Source of the DNA: Isoptericola halalbus
GTDB taxonomy: Bacteria; Actinomycetota; Actinomycetes; Actinomycetales; Cellulomonadaceae
Assembly: GCA_009663185.1 (NCBI GenBank)
Contig: VJZX01000019.1
Coordinates: 1-58,809, forward strand
DNA length: 58,809 bases
Direction of reading: 5' to 3'
Part shown: one piece after another, positions 50,511-58,809 of the stretch
Layout: the number at the start of each line of letters is the position of its first letter
Numbering within the stretch: the first letter of the stretch is position 1
Notes under the pieces: model-generated
Seen by the model: the letters and a program-made list of their open reading frames with translations, nothing else
Database searches by the model: none
Told to the model about the DNA's origin: nothing
Position numbers and translations under genes: made by a program

Positions 50511-50566
50511 CACCGGGCCCCCTGCGTGGTCAGGGTTTCGTACATGGGGCGGGGTGTGTCGGTCAT
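50510..50566 (-). CDS. 18-codon ORF bridging yesU-like and GH2 genes
   Basis: MTDTPRPMYETLTTQGAR begins in ATGA overlap with the upstream stop (50563-50566) and ends in overlap with the GH2 start (GTGATGG, 50513-50508). It carries ribosomes across an otherwise untranslated gap. It may be the remnant of a lost gene or a coupling device; no family is recognised. Confidence 0.45.
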   Translation of the reverse strand: MTDTPRPMYETLTTQGAR

Positions 50567-51219
50567 GAGAGCGGAGTCACCTCGAGGTTGCGGTAGTGGG
50601 CCACGAGCGGGGACATCTGGCGGAAGCCGATCCGTCCGCCGCCGAGCGGTTCCGGGTCGTGATACGTGAAGAGCGCCAGGTCGTCGATCGCGAACGCGAC
50701 GTCGTGCCCGTGTTTGGTCACCCGCACACGGTAGTGGCCGTCGGCGTTCTCGGGGGCGGGCAGCGGGTCGGCGCCCTGCGCCACGAGCTGGAAGCCGGGG
50801 CTCTTGCGCAGGTTGCACGTGCGGAAGCGGCGTTCGGTCGGCCACTTACGTCGCAGGTAGGACACGTGCAGCGTCGAGACGTCGCCCGAGTGGTACTGCG
50901 GGTAGTGGCCGGTGCGCGGCGCGAGCGACGGGTCGAAGAGGTCCTCGCCGCCCACCCCGGTCGCGGCGAAGAAGAGCATGGCGAGCCCCTCGCCGGCCAG
51001 CGGCCGGAAGTCCCACGCGATCTCGATGTCGGCGCCGAACACCTCGGGGCACCAGAACGTGAAGTGGGCGTGCTCGCCGCGACCCTCGGCGTCGAGCGCG
51101 GCCTCGTCCGCGGTGCTGGACAGCATGAGCCCGCCGTCGCGGTGCTCGATCCCGACGGGACCCTCGGCGACCCACCCGGTGAGGTCCGTCGGCGCGGCGA
51201 GGGGGTTGCGGTAGGTCAC
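50563..51219 (-). CDS. yesU: YesU-like DUF1961 protein
   Basis: A 218-residue beta-sandwich protein: HFTFWCPEVFGADIEIAWDFRPL, GLAMLFFAATGVGGEDLF, YHSGDVSTLHVSYLRRKW and FRTCNLRKSPGFQLVAQGADP match B. subtilis YesU (DUF1961), encoded in the rhamnogalacturonan cluster there. The concanavalin-like fold suggests glycan binding or cleavage; the true activity is not known to me. GTG 51219 overlaps the upstream esterase stop (GTGA). Confidence 0.8.
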   Translation of the reverse strand: MTYRNPLAAPTDLTGWVAEGPVGIEHRDGGLMLSSTADEAALDAEGRGEHAHFTFWCPEVFGADIEIAWDFRPLAGEGLAMLFFAATGVGGEDLFDPSLAPRTGHYPQYHSGDVSTLHVSYLRRKWPTERRFRTCNLRKSPGFQLVAQGADPLPAPENADGHYRVRVTKHGHDVAFAIDDLALFTYHDPEPLGGGRIGFRQMSPLVAHYRNLEVTPLS

Positions 51220-51917
51220 GGCTGGACCAGCCACGCCCCGAGCGGCTCGTGGTCGGCGCCGACGCCGTCGAGCGCCCGCAGGCTCTCGGCGACGAAGCGC
51301 GCGACGGCGCGGGCCCCGGCCGTCGTGTAGTGCGTGTTGTCCCTGGCCAGCTCCGGGCTGACCTCGACGCCGGCCGCAGCGGCCGCCCCGTGCACGAAGA
51401 GCTCGGCGGACGCGGCCTGGCCCATCCAGGTGTAGAGCCACCGGGTGAAGACGTTCAGGTCGATGATGGGCACGTCGAGCTCGTGGCCAAGCGCCCGTAC
51501 GACGGCGGGGTACGGCCCGTGCGAGTACCGCAGCGCGCCGTCGTCGAACAGGCGGCGCTCGACGCTCGTCGCGAGCACGGGGCGCGCGCCCGCCGCGCGC
51601 ACCTCGCCGATGAACTCGCCGAGCCGGCGCCGGTACCCGCCGTCGGGGGAAAGCTCGTCCGGGCGCTTCTGGTCGTTGTGCCCGAACTGGATGATGACGG
51701 TGTCGCCCGGGCGCAGGGCCGCGGTCACCTTCTCCCAGTGGCCCTCGTCGCGGAACGACATCGTCGTCGCGCCGCCGATCGCGCAGTTGTGCACGTCGTC
51801 GTCGACGAGCTCGGCGAGCAGGTCGCCCCAGCCGAGCAGCGGCAGGTCCGGGCGGCCGGAGGTGGCGCCGTGGTCGGTGGGGGCGACCGTGGAGTCGCCC
51901 GCGAGATGGATCGTCAT
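51216..51917 (-). CDS. Rhamnogalacturonan acetylesterase-like SGNH hydrolase, CE12
   Basis: A 233-residue GDSL/SGNH enzyme: GDSTVAP with nucleophile Ser9, Gly in CAIGGATTMSF, IQFGHNDQKRP (Asn of block III) and the Asp/His block LARDNTHYTTAGA. This is the CE12 layout of YesT/YesY and fungal RGAE, which remove acetyl groups from GalA in rhamnogalacturonan-I. No signal peptide, so it works on imported fragments. Overlaps: TGATG with the permease before it, GTGA with the gene after. Confidence 0.88.
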   Translation of the reverse strand: MTIHLAGDSTVAPTDHGATSGRPDLPLLGWGDLLAELVDDDVHNCAIGGATTMSFRDEGHWEKVTAALRPGDTVIIQFGHNDQKRPDELSPDGGYRRRLGEFIGEVRAAGARPVLATSVERRLFDDGALRYSHGPYPAVVRALGHELDVPIIDLNVFTRWLYTWMGQAASAELFVHGAAAAAGVEVSPELARDNTHYTTAGARAVARFVAESLRALDGVGADHEPLGAWLVQP

Positions 51918-52801
51918 CAGCCCTTCACGCTTCCTATCAGCATTCCTTTGGCGAAGTGTTTCTGGAGGAACGGGTACGCCAGGAGCACGGGGATCGTCGC
52001 GATGACCACGACGGCGAACTTGATGCCCTGTGCGGGCGGCGGCACGTCGGTGCCCAGGTCCTCGGCCGTCAGGCTTGCCGACGCGGTCACCTGGCGCAGG
52101 ATCATCTGCAGCGTCCACATGCTCTGATCATTCAGGTAGAGCAGCGGCGACATGTAGTCGTTCCAGATACCGACCGCGTAGAACAGCGCGAACGTCGCGA
52201 GCACGGGCTTCGACAGGGGGACGACGACGTGGCGCAGGACCTGGAGCTCGTTCGCGCCGTCGATCCTGGCCGACTCCTCCAGCTCGTGCGGGAGCTGCTC
52301 GAAGAAGTTCTTGATGATGATGAGGCTGAACGGGTTGATCGCCATCGGCAGCACCAGCGCCCAGTAGCTGTCGAGCAGACCGAGCTCCTTGACGATGAGG
52401 AACGTCGGGATCATGCCCGCGCTGAACACCATGGTGAAGATGACCAGGCTCAGGATCGTCCGCCGCCCGGGCAGGTCGACCTTGGACAGCGGGTACGCCA
52501 TGAGCGCCGTCAGGGTGAGCTGGATGGTCGTGCCCACCAGTGTCACGAGCACGGTCGTGACGAACGCGCGCACGAACGCGCCCGACGACAGGATCGACGC
52601 GTACGACGCGGTCGTGACCTCCGACGGCCAGAGGAAGAACGGGCGCGTGGTGATCTCGAGCTCGGTGGCGAACGAGCCGGCGAGGACGTAGACGAAGGGC
52701 AGGACGGCGAGCAGGCCGACGCCGACGAGCAGCAGGACGTTGACGACGTCGAAAACGCGCCCCGCGGGGGTGTTGAACCGCTTGTGGGCAGCCGCAGACA
52801 T
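51917..52801 (-). CDS. Carbohydrate ABC transporter permease, LplC/YtcP type
   Basis: A 294-residue permease of six helices, with EAA-type loop EESARIDGANELQVLRHVVVPLSKP and the subfamily ending KHFAKGMLIGSVKG. Its ATG overlaps the stop of the preceding permease (TGATG at 52799-52803). The pair forms the channel for the binding protein at 53838. Confidence 0.93.
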   Translation of the reverse strand: MSAAAHKRFNTPAGRVFDVVNVLLLVGVGLLAVLPFVYVLAGSFATELEITTRPFFLWPSEVTTASYASILSSGAFVRAFVTTVLVTLVGTTIQLTLTALMAYPLSKVDLPGRRTILSLVIFTMVFSAGMIPTFLIVKELGLLDSYWALVLPMAINPFSLIIIKNFFEQLPHELEESARIDGANELQVLRHVVVPLSKPVLATFALFYAVGIWNDYMSPLLYLNDQSMWTLQMILRQVTASASLTAEDLGTDVPPPAQGIKFAVVVIATIPVLLAYPFLQKHFAKGMLIGSVKG

Positions 52802-53778
52802 CAGAAGATCCCTTGCTGGTTGAATCGCTTGGCGAGCCAGTTGGTCCCGAAGATGAGGATCAGGCCCACGATGGCCTTGGCGAGGCCGACCGCCGTGGAG
52901 TAGCTGTAGGCGCCCTGCTGGATGCCCACGAAGTACACGTAGGTGTCGAACACGTCCGCGACCGTGCGGTTCAGGGCGTTCGACATGAGGTAGATCTGCT
53001 CGAACCCGGTGTTGAGGATCTGCCCGGTCTGCAGGATGAGCATGATGATGATCGTCGGCCGGATCGACGGCAGCGTGATGTGCCAGACGCGGTCCCAGCG
53101 CCCCGCGCCGTCGATGATCGCGGCCTCATACTGCTCCTGGTCCACGCCGGCGAGCGCGGCCAGGAAGATGATCGTTCCCCAGCCCGTGTTCTTCCAGACG
53201 TCCTGCAGCAGGATGAGTGGCCGGAACCACGTCGGGTCGGTCAGGAAGTTCGCGTCGCTGCCCAGGACGCCGTTGAGGAGTGTCCACAACGGACCGGACC
53301 CGACGGCGAACAGCAGGCCCGTGAGCGAGACGACGACGGTCCACGACAGGAAGTGCGGGATGTAGACGAGGGTCTGCACCGTGCGCTTGAGGATCTGCAG
53401 GCGCAGCTCGTTGAGCACCAACGCAAGCACGATCGTGAGCGGGAACGCGATGAACAGGCTCAGTGCCGCGAGGATGAGGGTGTTGGCCAGCAGCCGCGGG
53501 AAGTCCGGGTTGGTGAAGAAGTCCTCGAAGTGCTGCATCCCGACCCACTCGCTGCCCTCGATGCCGAGGAACGGGATGTAGTTGCGGAACGCGATCTGCG
53601 CTCCGTACATGGGCCAGAACCGGAACAGCGCGAAGTACACGATGCCCGGCAGCAGGAGGAGGAACATCCACCGGTAGCGCGAGACCGTGGCGGCCAGCCG
53701 GTGCCGCCGGCGTCGCGGGGGCCGTGCGGCGTCCGTGACCGCGGCCGGGGCGGCCGCGGCGTCCGTGAGGGTCGTCAC
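52801..53778 (-). CDS. Carbohydrate ABC transporter permease, LplB/YteP type
   Basis: A 325-residue permease (FLLLLPGIVYFALFRFWPMY at the first helix, LKRTVQTLVYIPHFLSWTVV, EAA loop YEAAIIDGAGRWDRVWHITLPSIRP). GTG 53778 has the ribosome site GGAAGGAG seven bases upstream. The residue pattern is of the YteP/LplB group that imports rhamnogalacturonan fragments in Bacillus. Confidence 0.93.
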   Translation of the reverse strand: MTTLTDAAAAPAAVTDAARPPRRRRHRLAATVSRYRWMFLLLLPGIVYFALFRFWPMYGAQIAFRNYIPFLGIEGSEWVGMQHFEDFFTNPDFPRLLANTLILAALSLFIAFPLTIVLALVLNELRLQILKRTVQTLVYIPHFLSWTVVVSLTGLLFAVGSGPLWTLLNGVLGSDANFLTDPTWFRPLILLQDVWKNTGWGTIIFLAALAGVDQEQYEAAIIDGAGRWDRVWHITLPSIRPTIIIMLILQTGQILNTGFEQIYLMSNALNRTVADVFDTYVYFVGIQQGAYSYSTAVGLAKAIVGLILIFGTNWLAKRFNQQGIF

Positions 53779-53798
53779 CGTGAGTCTCCTTCCGCGTC

Positions 53799-53832
53799 GG
53801 TGCGGGTGCGGGAGGAGTCCGGCACCCGCACC
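53799..53832 (-). terminator. Intercistronic hairpin after the second binding-protein gene
   Basis: Eleven-base arms (GGTGCGGGTGC at 53799-53809 and GCACCCGCACC at 53822-53832) with a 12-base loop, between the binding-protein stop and the permease start. As at 35556, it may let the binding protein be made in excess of the permeases. Confidence 0.55.
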
Positions 53833-53837
53833 GTTGC

Positions 53838-55385
53838 TCAGTCGAGCTGGGCGTACAGCTCGTTGATCTCCGCGGTGACCTGGTCGCCACCGGTGTCGCG
53901 CCAGCGCTGGATCGCGGCGTCGACGCCGGCCTCGTCGATCTGTCCGGCGATGTACTGGATGCGGGCGTCACCGATGATGTTGTCGAGCTGGGTGCCCGTC
54001 GACATGTAGGTCTCGGACACCAGCGACGCGGCCGGGTTGAACACGGCGTTCTCGAGGTCCTCGGCCTGCAGGTCGAGGCGGAGCTGGGCGAGCTGCTCGT
54101 CGTACTCCGTCTGCGGCTTGGGCGAGTAGCCCTCGTACCCGGCGACGTTCATGCCGAGCTGCGCCCACGCGCCGGTGACCTGGTCGGTGAAGTCCTGCTT
54201 CGACTCGTCGTAGACGGCGAACCCGTCCTCGACCGTGAAGTTGTCGCCCTCGATCCCGTTGTTCATGAGGATCTGTGCCTCGGTGCTGTTGAGCTTGTCG
54301 AGGATCGCGAGCACCTGGTGCAGCTGCTCCTCGGTCTGGACGTTCGAGCGCGGGATCGCCAGGAAGCCGGCGTAGCCGGCCGTCGGCAGCGCGTATGTGC
54401 CGTTCGGGCCCTCGAGCTGGCCGGCGAGGGCGACGTACTGGTCGTAGTTCTCCGGGTCCTGCTCGCGGAACAGCTCGGCGAGCTGGGCGGCGCGGGACTG
54501 GACGTCGATGATGATGCCGCCCTCGCCGTTGAGGAACGGCTCGTTCCACGTGGCGGGGTCCATGGTCGCGAAGTCGGGGTTGATGTACCCGCTCTGGACG
54601 AGGTCGCGCTCGTACTCGAGTGCCTGGCGCCACTCGTCGGTCGTGAAGGCCGGGACGAGCTCACCGCCCTCGTCGCGCCAGACGTTGCCCGCGCCGTGCC
54701 AGACCTCGATCGCGTCGTAGGGGCTGGCCGTGCCGATGCCGCCCGGCCACTGGGGCGCGATGAGGCCGTAGGTGTCGTTCTTGCCGTTGCCGTCCGGGTC
54801 GTCCTCGGTGAAGGCCCGCGCGATCTCGCGCAGGTCGTCGGTGGTCTCGGGCAGGTCGAGACCCAGGTTCTCGAGCCAGTCCGCACGCAGGATGACGCAC
54901 GTGCGGATCACGTCCCGCGCCCGGTAGACCCCGTAGACGCGGCCGTTGACGCTCGCGGCCTCCTGGACCTCGGGGTTCTCGGCCACGAGGTTGGGGTACT
55001 CGCCCGAGGCGAGGTGGTCGGTGAGGTCCCAGAACCCGCCCGCCTCGGCGGTCGAGACGAAGCTCTGGTCCTTGCCGGAGATCACCATGACGTCGGGGAT
55101 GTCGTCGCCGGCGAGGACCACGTTGGTGCGCTCGCCGTAGTCCGAGTTCGGCACCCAGCGGACGTCGATCGGGACGCCCGCGAGCTCGCTCAGGGCGGTG
55201 CCGACCGGGTCGTCGGACTCGGGTGGCACGGCGGCGAAGTACGGCGCCATGATGGTCAGCGAGTCGAGGGCCTCGCCCTCGCCGCCGGCGCCTCCGTCGC
55301 CGTCTCCGTTACCGCCGCCGCACGCGGCGAGCGCGAGGCTGCCGGCGGCGAGCATGGCCAGAGGGGCCAGCCGTCGTGTCTTCAT
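53838..55385 (-). CDS. Extracellular sugar-binding lipoprotein (LipO/YtcQ type)
   Basis: A 515-residue family-1 binding protein. Lipobox LALAAC (Cys22) is followed by a Gly/Asp linker (GGGNGDGDGGAGGEG). The calcium loop DDPDGNGKNDTYG occurs near residue 193, as in the paralogue at 33894. It belongs with the two permeases downstream. ATG 55385 has AAAGGA upstream. The likely ligand is an unsaturated or short rhamnogalacturonan fragment, from the neighbouring enzymes. Confidence 0.93.
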   Translation of the reverse strand: MKTRRLAPLAMLAAGSLALAACGGGNGDGDGGAGGEGEALDSLTIMAPYFAAVPPESDDPVGTALSELAGVPIDVRWVPNSDYGERTNVVLAGDDIPDVMVISGKDQSFVSTAEAGGFWDLTDHLASGEYPNLVAENPEVQEAASVNGRVYGVYRARDVIRTCVILRADWLENLGLDLPETTDDLREIARAFTEDDPDGNGKNDTYGLIAPQWPGGIGTASPYDAIEVWHGAGNVWRDEGGELVPAFTTDEWRQALEYERDLVQSGYINPDFATMDPATWNEPFLNGEGGIIIDVQSRAAQLAELFREQDPENYDQYVALAGQLEGPNGTYALPTAGYAGFLAIPRSNVQTEEQLHQVLAILDKLNSTEAQILMNNGIEGDNFTVEDGFAVYDESKQDFTDQVTGAWAQLGMNVAGYEGYSPKPQTEYDEQLAQLRLDLQAEDLENAVFNPAASLVSETYMSTGTQLDNIIGDARIQYIAGQIDEAGVDAAIQRWRDTGGDQVTAEINELYAQLD

Positions 55386-55415
55386 GGTCGTCCTTTCACC
55401 AGTGGGCTTCGTCGG

Positions 55416-56132
55416 TCACTCGGTCGAGGTCGGTCCGGTCGGGGTGGTCGGCGGTGGTCGAAGGTTGCGGTCGTTGGCGGCGTAGAAGGACAGGCACAGG
55501 GCAGTGCACAGATACGTCCACGCACCGATCGACACCACGGGCAGCAGCCCGGGCACGAACGCGGTGGCGGTCACGACGAGCGCGGTGATGGCCGCCAGGA
55601 GCAGGGGCGCGCCGGGGAAGCGCACCATGAACGTCCACGCCAGCCGTATGGTCCGGGCCGGGCGGACGTCGTAGTGGGCGTCCATCGTGAGCACGAGGAC
55701 GAGGTGGGCCAGGCACACGCCGCCGGCGGCGGTGAGCCCTGCCGTGAGCCAGCCGGCGCCTGGCCGGCCCCCGAACGCGACGAGGCTCGTCGCGAGGAGG
55801 GCGAGCCCGGCGGCAGGCGGTGCTGCTAGCACGTTCGCGCGGACGAGCTGCCGCCGCCACGCGCCGGCGAAGGTGCGGATGAGGCGCTGGGTGTCGCCGC
55901 GCAGGCGCGTCCGGCTGCACGACGTCGCGGCGGCGAGCGCGGGTGCCCAGCCTGCGACGATCCCGCCGGCGAGCGTGAACGCCAGGATCAGCAGGTTGAG
56001 CAGACCGATGAAGGCGATCGTGTCGACGACGGAGAACCAGCGTTCGGTCCGGTTGACCGCTCCCGCGAGGGGCGGGGACGAGGCCATCGGGCCGTCCGGT
56101 CTCGTGCGCGCCGAGGTGTGCACGGTCGTCAC
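55416..56132 (-). CDS. yesL: YesL-like DUF624 membrane protein
   Basis: A 238-residue protein with about five helices (IAFIGLLNLLILAFTLAGGI, VLAAPPAAGLALLATSLVAF, LVLVLTMDAHYDVRPART). DUF624/YesL proteins typically accompany LplB/LplC-type sugar importers, as in the B. subtilis yes cluster; their exact role is unknown. GTG 56132 is the first plausible start. It heads the large minus-strand operon, downstream of the operators at 56177-56208. Confidence 0.85.
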   Translation of the reverse strand: MTTVHTSARTRPDGPMASSPPLAGAVNRTERWFSVVDTIAFIGLLNLLILAFTLAGGIVAGWAPALAAATSCSRTRLRGDTQRLIRTFAGAWRRQLVRANVLAAPPAAGLALLATSLVAFGGRPGAGWLTAGLTAAGGVCLAHLVLVLTMDAHYDVRPARTIRLAWTFMVRFPGAPLLLAAITALVVTATAFVPGLLPVVSIGAWTYLCTALCLSFYAANDRNLRPPPTTPTGPTSTE

Positions 56133-56176
56133 GTCTGGTCCCCCTCACATCTTCGTCGATGCGGCCGCCTCATCGT

Positions 56177-56208
56177 TGAATCGGTTCACAGAGTGTGAAT
56201 GGATTCAC
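56177..56208 (-). promoter_or_regulatory. Paired operators before the yesL-like operon
   Basis: GTGAATGGATTCAC (56195-56208) is an inverted repeat with arms GTGAAT/ATTCAC. A weaker one, TGAA-TCGG-TTCA (56177-56188), lies next to it. Half-sites match the GTGAA/TTCAC half-sites at 28372 and 31824, but the gap between half-sites is four bases, not two. Located about 45-75 bp upstream of the yesL-like start, they are likely repressor sites. Confidence 0.6.
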
Positions 56209-56385
56209 CGTAGGTGGTGAGGTCGACCGAGTCAACCGTTCCCGGTGCTGACGGACCGTCGGGCGTCGTGGGTAGCCGGCGCGGGCTGCGCGTGGCGCCG
56301 GATCGGCGGGGGAGTGCGTCCGGGTGACGTCTGGGCCAGACTTTTCGGGGGGCCGCGAACGCACCGAGCGCCGACGGGGGTTCAC

Positions 56386-57135
56386 ATGGCTGACGAGTCC
56401 GACCGCGTCGCGATCGTGACCGGGGCGAGCAGCGGGCTCGGGCGGGACACCGCCGTCCGGCTCGCGGCCGACGGGTTCGGCGTGGCGCTCGTCGCCCGCG
56501 GCGCCGAGATGCTGGCCGAGGTGGCGGACCAGATCCGTGGCATGGGCGCCGAGGCGCTGGCCGTCCCGACCGACCTGGCCGACGGCGCGGCGACGCACGA
56601 CGCGGTCAAGGTCGTCACTGAGGCGTGGGGCCGTGTGGATGCCGTCGTCAACGCGGCCGCGACGGACGCCCCAGGCCCGGTCACCGCCACCGGGGACGAG
56701 GCATGGAACCGCGTGCTCGCCGTGAACCTCACGGCACCGTTCGTCCTGGCGCGAGCGGCGTTCCCGCTCATGCGGGCCCAGGGCGGCGGGACGATCGTCA
56801 ACGTCTCGTCCGTCGCCGGGCGGCGAGGGTGGGCGAACGCCGCCGCCTACTGCTCCACCAAGTTCGCCCTGACCGGGCTGACGCAGGCGCTCGCCGCCGA
56901 GGGGCGGCCGCACCACATCCGCGCGTGCGTGCTCTACCCAGGCGCGATGGCGACGTCGTGGGGTGTGTGGACGCCGGACGAGCGGCAGAGCCAGGACCGG
57001 TCCACGCCGCCCCCGGAGGACGCGCTTCCTGCCGCTGACGTGGCCGAGCTCATCGCCTGGCTGGTGAACAGCCCGAAGCACCTGGTGCTGAACGAGGTCA
57101 CGATCACCCCGCTGCACGAGCAGGGATGGCCGTGA
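56386..57135 (+). CDS. Short-chain dehydrogenase/reductase
   Basis: A 249-residue classical SDR: cofactor site VTGASSGLG (TGxxxGxG), NAAAT, catalytic Ser in VNVSSVAG, and YCSTK (Tyr-x-x-x-Lys). The Arg after the first strand pair (VARGAEML) suggests NADP(H). The start at ATG 56386 has GGGGG before it. It is divergent from the yesL-like operon and overlaps the next gene by four bases. A sugar- or uronate-reductase role is possible from position only. Confidence 0.9.
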   Translation: MADESDRVAIVTGASSGLGRDTAVRLAADGFGVALVARGAEMLAEVADQIRGMGAEALAVPTDLADGAATHDAVKVVTEAWGRVDAVVNAAATDAPGPVTATGDEAWNRVLAVNLTAPFVLARAAFPLMRAQGGGTIVNVSSVAGRRGWANAAAYCSTKFALTGLTQALAAEGRPHHIRACVLYPGAMATSWGVWTPDERQSQDRSTPPPEDALPAADVAELIAWLVNSPKHLVLNEVTITPLHEQGWP

Positions 57136-58809
57136 ACCGCCTGGCGAGCGCGACAAGCCCCTACCTGCTCCAGCACGCGGACAACCCCGTCGACTGGTGG
57201 GAGTGGGGCGAGGCCGCCTTCGCCGAGGCGCGGCAGCGTGACGTGCCGGTGCTCCTCTCGGTCGGGTACGCGGCGTGCCACTGGTGCCACGTCATGGCGC
57301 ACGAGTCATTCGAGGACGACGACGTCGCCGCGGCGATGAATGCCCGCTTCGTCGCGGTCAAGGTCGACCGCGAGGAGCGACCCGACGTCGACGCCGTCTA
57401 CATGACCGCGACCACCGCGCTGACGGGGCAGGGCGGCTGGCCCATGACCTGCTTCCTGACCCCGGACGGCGAGCCGTTCTACTGCGGCACGTACTACCCG
57501 CGCGAGCACTTCCTCGCGCTGCTCGACGCCATCACCGAGACGTGGACAGAGCGTCGTGACGCCGTCGCGCAACAGGGCGCGGCGATCACCGCGGCGGTCG
57601 CGCGCACCTCCTCGCGGCTGATGCCCGAGATGCTCGACGACGCCGCGCTCGACCGCGCGGTGCGTCTCGTGGCCCGCGACGCCGACCCGGCCCGCGGGGG
57701 GTTCGGCGGCGCACCCAAGTTCCCGCCGTCGATGACGCTCGAGCACCTCCTGCGCCACCATGCGCGCACCGGCGACACGGGAGACACAGGGGCGCTGCGC
57801 CTCGTCGAGCGCACGTGCGAGGGCATGGCCCGCGGCGGCATCTACGACCAGGTCGCCGGCGGGTTCGCGCGCTACGCGGTCGACGCCGCGTGGGTCGTGC
57901 CGCACTTCGAGAAGATGCTGTACGACAACGCGCAGCTCCTGCGCGTCTACCTGCACCTGCACCGCGCGACAGGGTCGGAGCTCGCCGAGCGCGTCGCCCG
58001 CGAGACCGCCGACTTCCTCCGCGCGGACCTGCGCACGCCCGAGGGCGGGTTCGCCTCCGCGCTCGACGCCGACACCGACGGCGTCGAGGGGCTCACCTAC
58101 GTCTGGACGCCCGAGCAGCTCGCGGACGTCCTTGGGCCCGCCGACGGCGCACGCGCCGCGGAAGCCCTGTCCGTCACGCTCGAGGGCACGTTCGAGCAGG
58201 GCACCTCCACGCTCCAGCTGCGCGAGGACCCCGACCCGGACTGGTGGACCGGGGTGCGAGCGAGGCTTGCCGAGGCCCGCGCCGCGCGGCGCCAGCCTGC
58301 CCGCGACGACAAGGTCGTCACCGCGTGGAACGGGCTGGCGATCGCGGCGCTCGCGGAGGCGGGCGCGCTGCTCGGCGTCCCCGGCTACGTCGACGCCGCA
58401 CGGGACTGCGCCGACCTTGTCCTGCGCCTCCACCGCGTCGACGGGCGGCTGCGGCGCGCGTCGCGCGACGGCGTCGTGGGAACGGCGCCCGGCGTCGCGG
58501 CCGACCACGGCGACCTCGCCGAGGGTCTGCTCGCGCTGCACCAGGCGACGGGCGAGACGCGCTGGCTCGAGGCCGCGAGCGAGCTGCTCGACGTCGCGCT
58601 CGCGCGCTTCGGCGACGGCGCCGGCGGCTTCTTCGACGTCGCCGACGACGCCGAGCGGCTCGTGAGCCGGCCCAAGGACCCCACCGACGGGCCCGAGCCG
58701 TCCGGGCAGTCGTCGCTCGCGGGCGCGCTCGCGACCTACGCAGCGCTCACGGGGTCGCCTCGGCATCGCCAGGCCGCGGAGACGGCGGTCGCCGCGGCGG
58801 GCGGGCTCG
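57132..58809 (+). CDS. Thioredoxin-like DUF255 (YyaL/SSP411) protein, partial
   Basis: An open frame running off the window end; 559 codons are visible of a usual ~650-700. The N-terminus [20 protein letters not shown] and thioredoxin-like motif [15 protein letters not shown] (CxxC) are the YyaL/SPATA20 signature. They are followed by an (alpha/alpha) toroid resembling N-acylglucosamine epimerases ([32 protein letters not shown]). Its function is unknown; a redox or sugar-linked role is guessed in this family. GTG 57132 overlaps the SDR stop (GTGA) with CAGGG six bases upstream; ATG 57126 is an alternative. Confidence 0.92.
   Translation, partial: MNRLASATSPYLLQHADNPVDWWEWGEAAFAEARQRDVPVLLSVGYAACHWCHVMAHESFEDDDVAAAMNARFVAVKVDREERPDVDAVYMTATTALTGQGGWPMTCFLTPDGEPFYCGTYYPREHFLALLDAITETWTERRDAVAQQGAAITAAVARTSSRLMPEMLDDAALDRAVRLVARDADPARGGFGGAPKFPPSMTLEHLLRHHARTGDTGDTGALRLVERTCEGMARGGIYDQVAGGFARYAVDAAWVVPHFEKMLYDNAQLLRVYLHLHRATGSELAERVARETADFLRADLRTPEGGFASALDADTDGVEGLTYVWTPEQLADVLGPADGARAAEALSVTLEGTFEQGTSTLQLREDPDPDWWTGVRARLAEARAARRQPARDDKVVTAWNGLAIAALAEAGALLGVPGYVDAARDCADLVLRLHRVDGRLRRASRDGVVGTAPGVAADHGDLAEGLLALHQATGETRWLEAASELLDVALARFGDGAGGFFDVADDAERLVSRPKDPTDGPEPSGQSSLAGALATYAALTGSPRHRQAAETAVAAAGGL

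Overview
The window is about 58.8 kb of very GC-rich DNA. Genes are tightly packed, with many 4-bp ATGA/GTGA or TGATG overlaps, frequent GTG starts and several probable leaderless transcripts. The metal sensors resemble mycobacterial KmtR and CmtR, and plant cell-wall polysaccharide genes are abundant. Together these suggest a soil or plant-associated actinobacterium, most likely of the Cellulomonas/Promicromonospora group. That placement is inference. I saw no rRNA, tRNA, CRISPR array, transposase or origin.

Bases 1-28.3 kb form a metal-homeostasis and housekeeping half. A KmtR-like Ni/Co sensor is coupled to a CDF exporter (188-1596). A CsoR-type palindrome, with the CDF stop codon at its centre, precedes a CopB-type copper ATPase (1629-3818). 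Next come a secreted esterase, an L-2-hydroxyglutarate oxidase, a VIT-family iron/manganese transporter, an orphan LacI regulator with its own operator, a flavin oxidase, a second CDF exporter, and a CmtR-like Cd/Pb sensor with an unusual CDF-like transporter. After these lie two alpha/beta hydrolases, a two-component system, a multicopper oxidase, a channel-like membrane protein, three GNAT acetyltransferases, an AlkZ-like protein and a Mn/Zn-type ABC importer.

Inside this half, 16.2-17.8 kb is a small anomalous segment. An intact hipB is followed by a hipA cut off after about 27 codons. Directly after the cut lies a complete tryptophan-type attenuator (leaderless 12-codon leader peptide, pause hairpin, antiterminator, terminator) driving a lone TrpD-family gene. 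That gene lacks two signature active-site residues. It is the most unusual item in the window.

Bases 28.4-57.1 kb form a carbohydrate region with two facing blocks. The plus-strand block holds GH95-lacI, an ABC importer (two permeases and a lipoprotein), a GH2 enzyme with a discoidin-like tail, and a 1418-residue secreted lyase-like protein. The first two units share one operator type (CGTGAA-N2-TTCACG); the lyase has a different one (GGGATA-N4-TATCCC). The minus-strand block reads YesL-like protein, binding protein, two permeases, CE12 acetylesterase, YesU-like protein, GH2 uronidase and YetA/PL26 exolyase, then a hydrolase, a PNPOx-fold protein and an AGCS symporter. Its gene content closely parallels the Bacillus subtilis yes/yet/lpl rhamnogalacturonan-I locus. 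Neither importer has its own ATPase gene, so a shared MsmX/MsmK-type ATPase elsewhere is expected. The likely overall role is uptake and intracellular dismantling of pectic oligosaccharides. The window ends in a thioredoxin-like DUF255 protein that runs off the edge.
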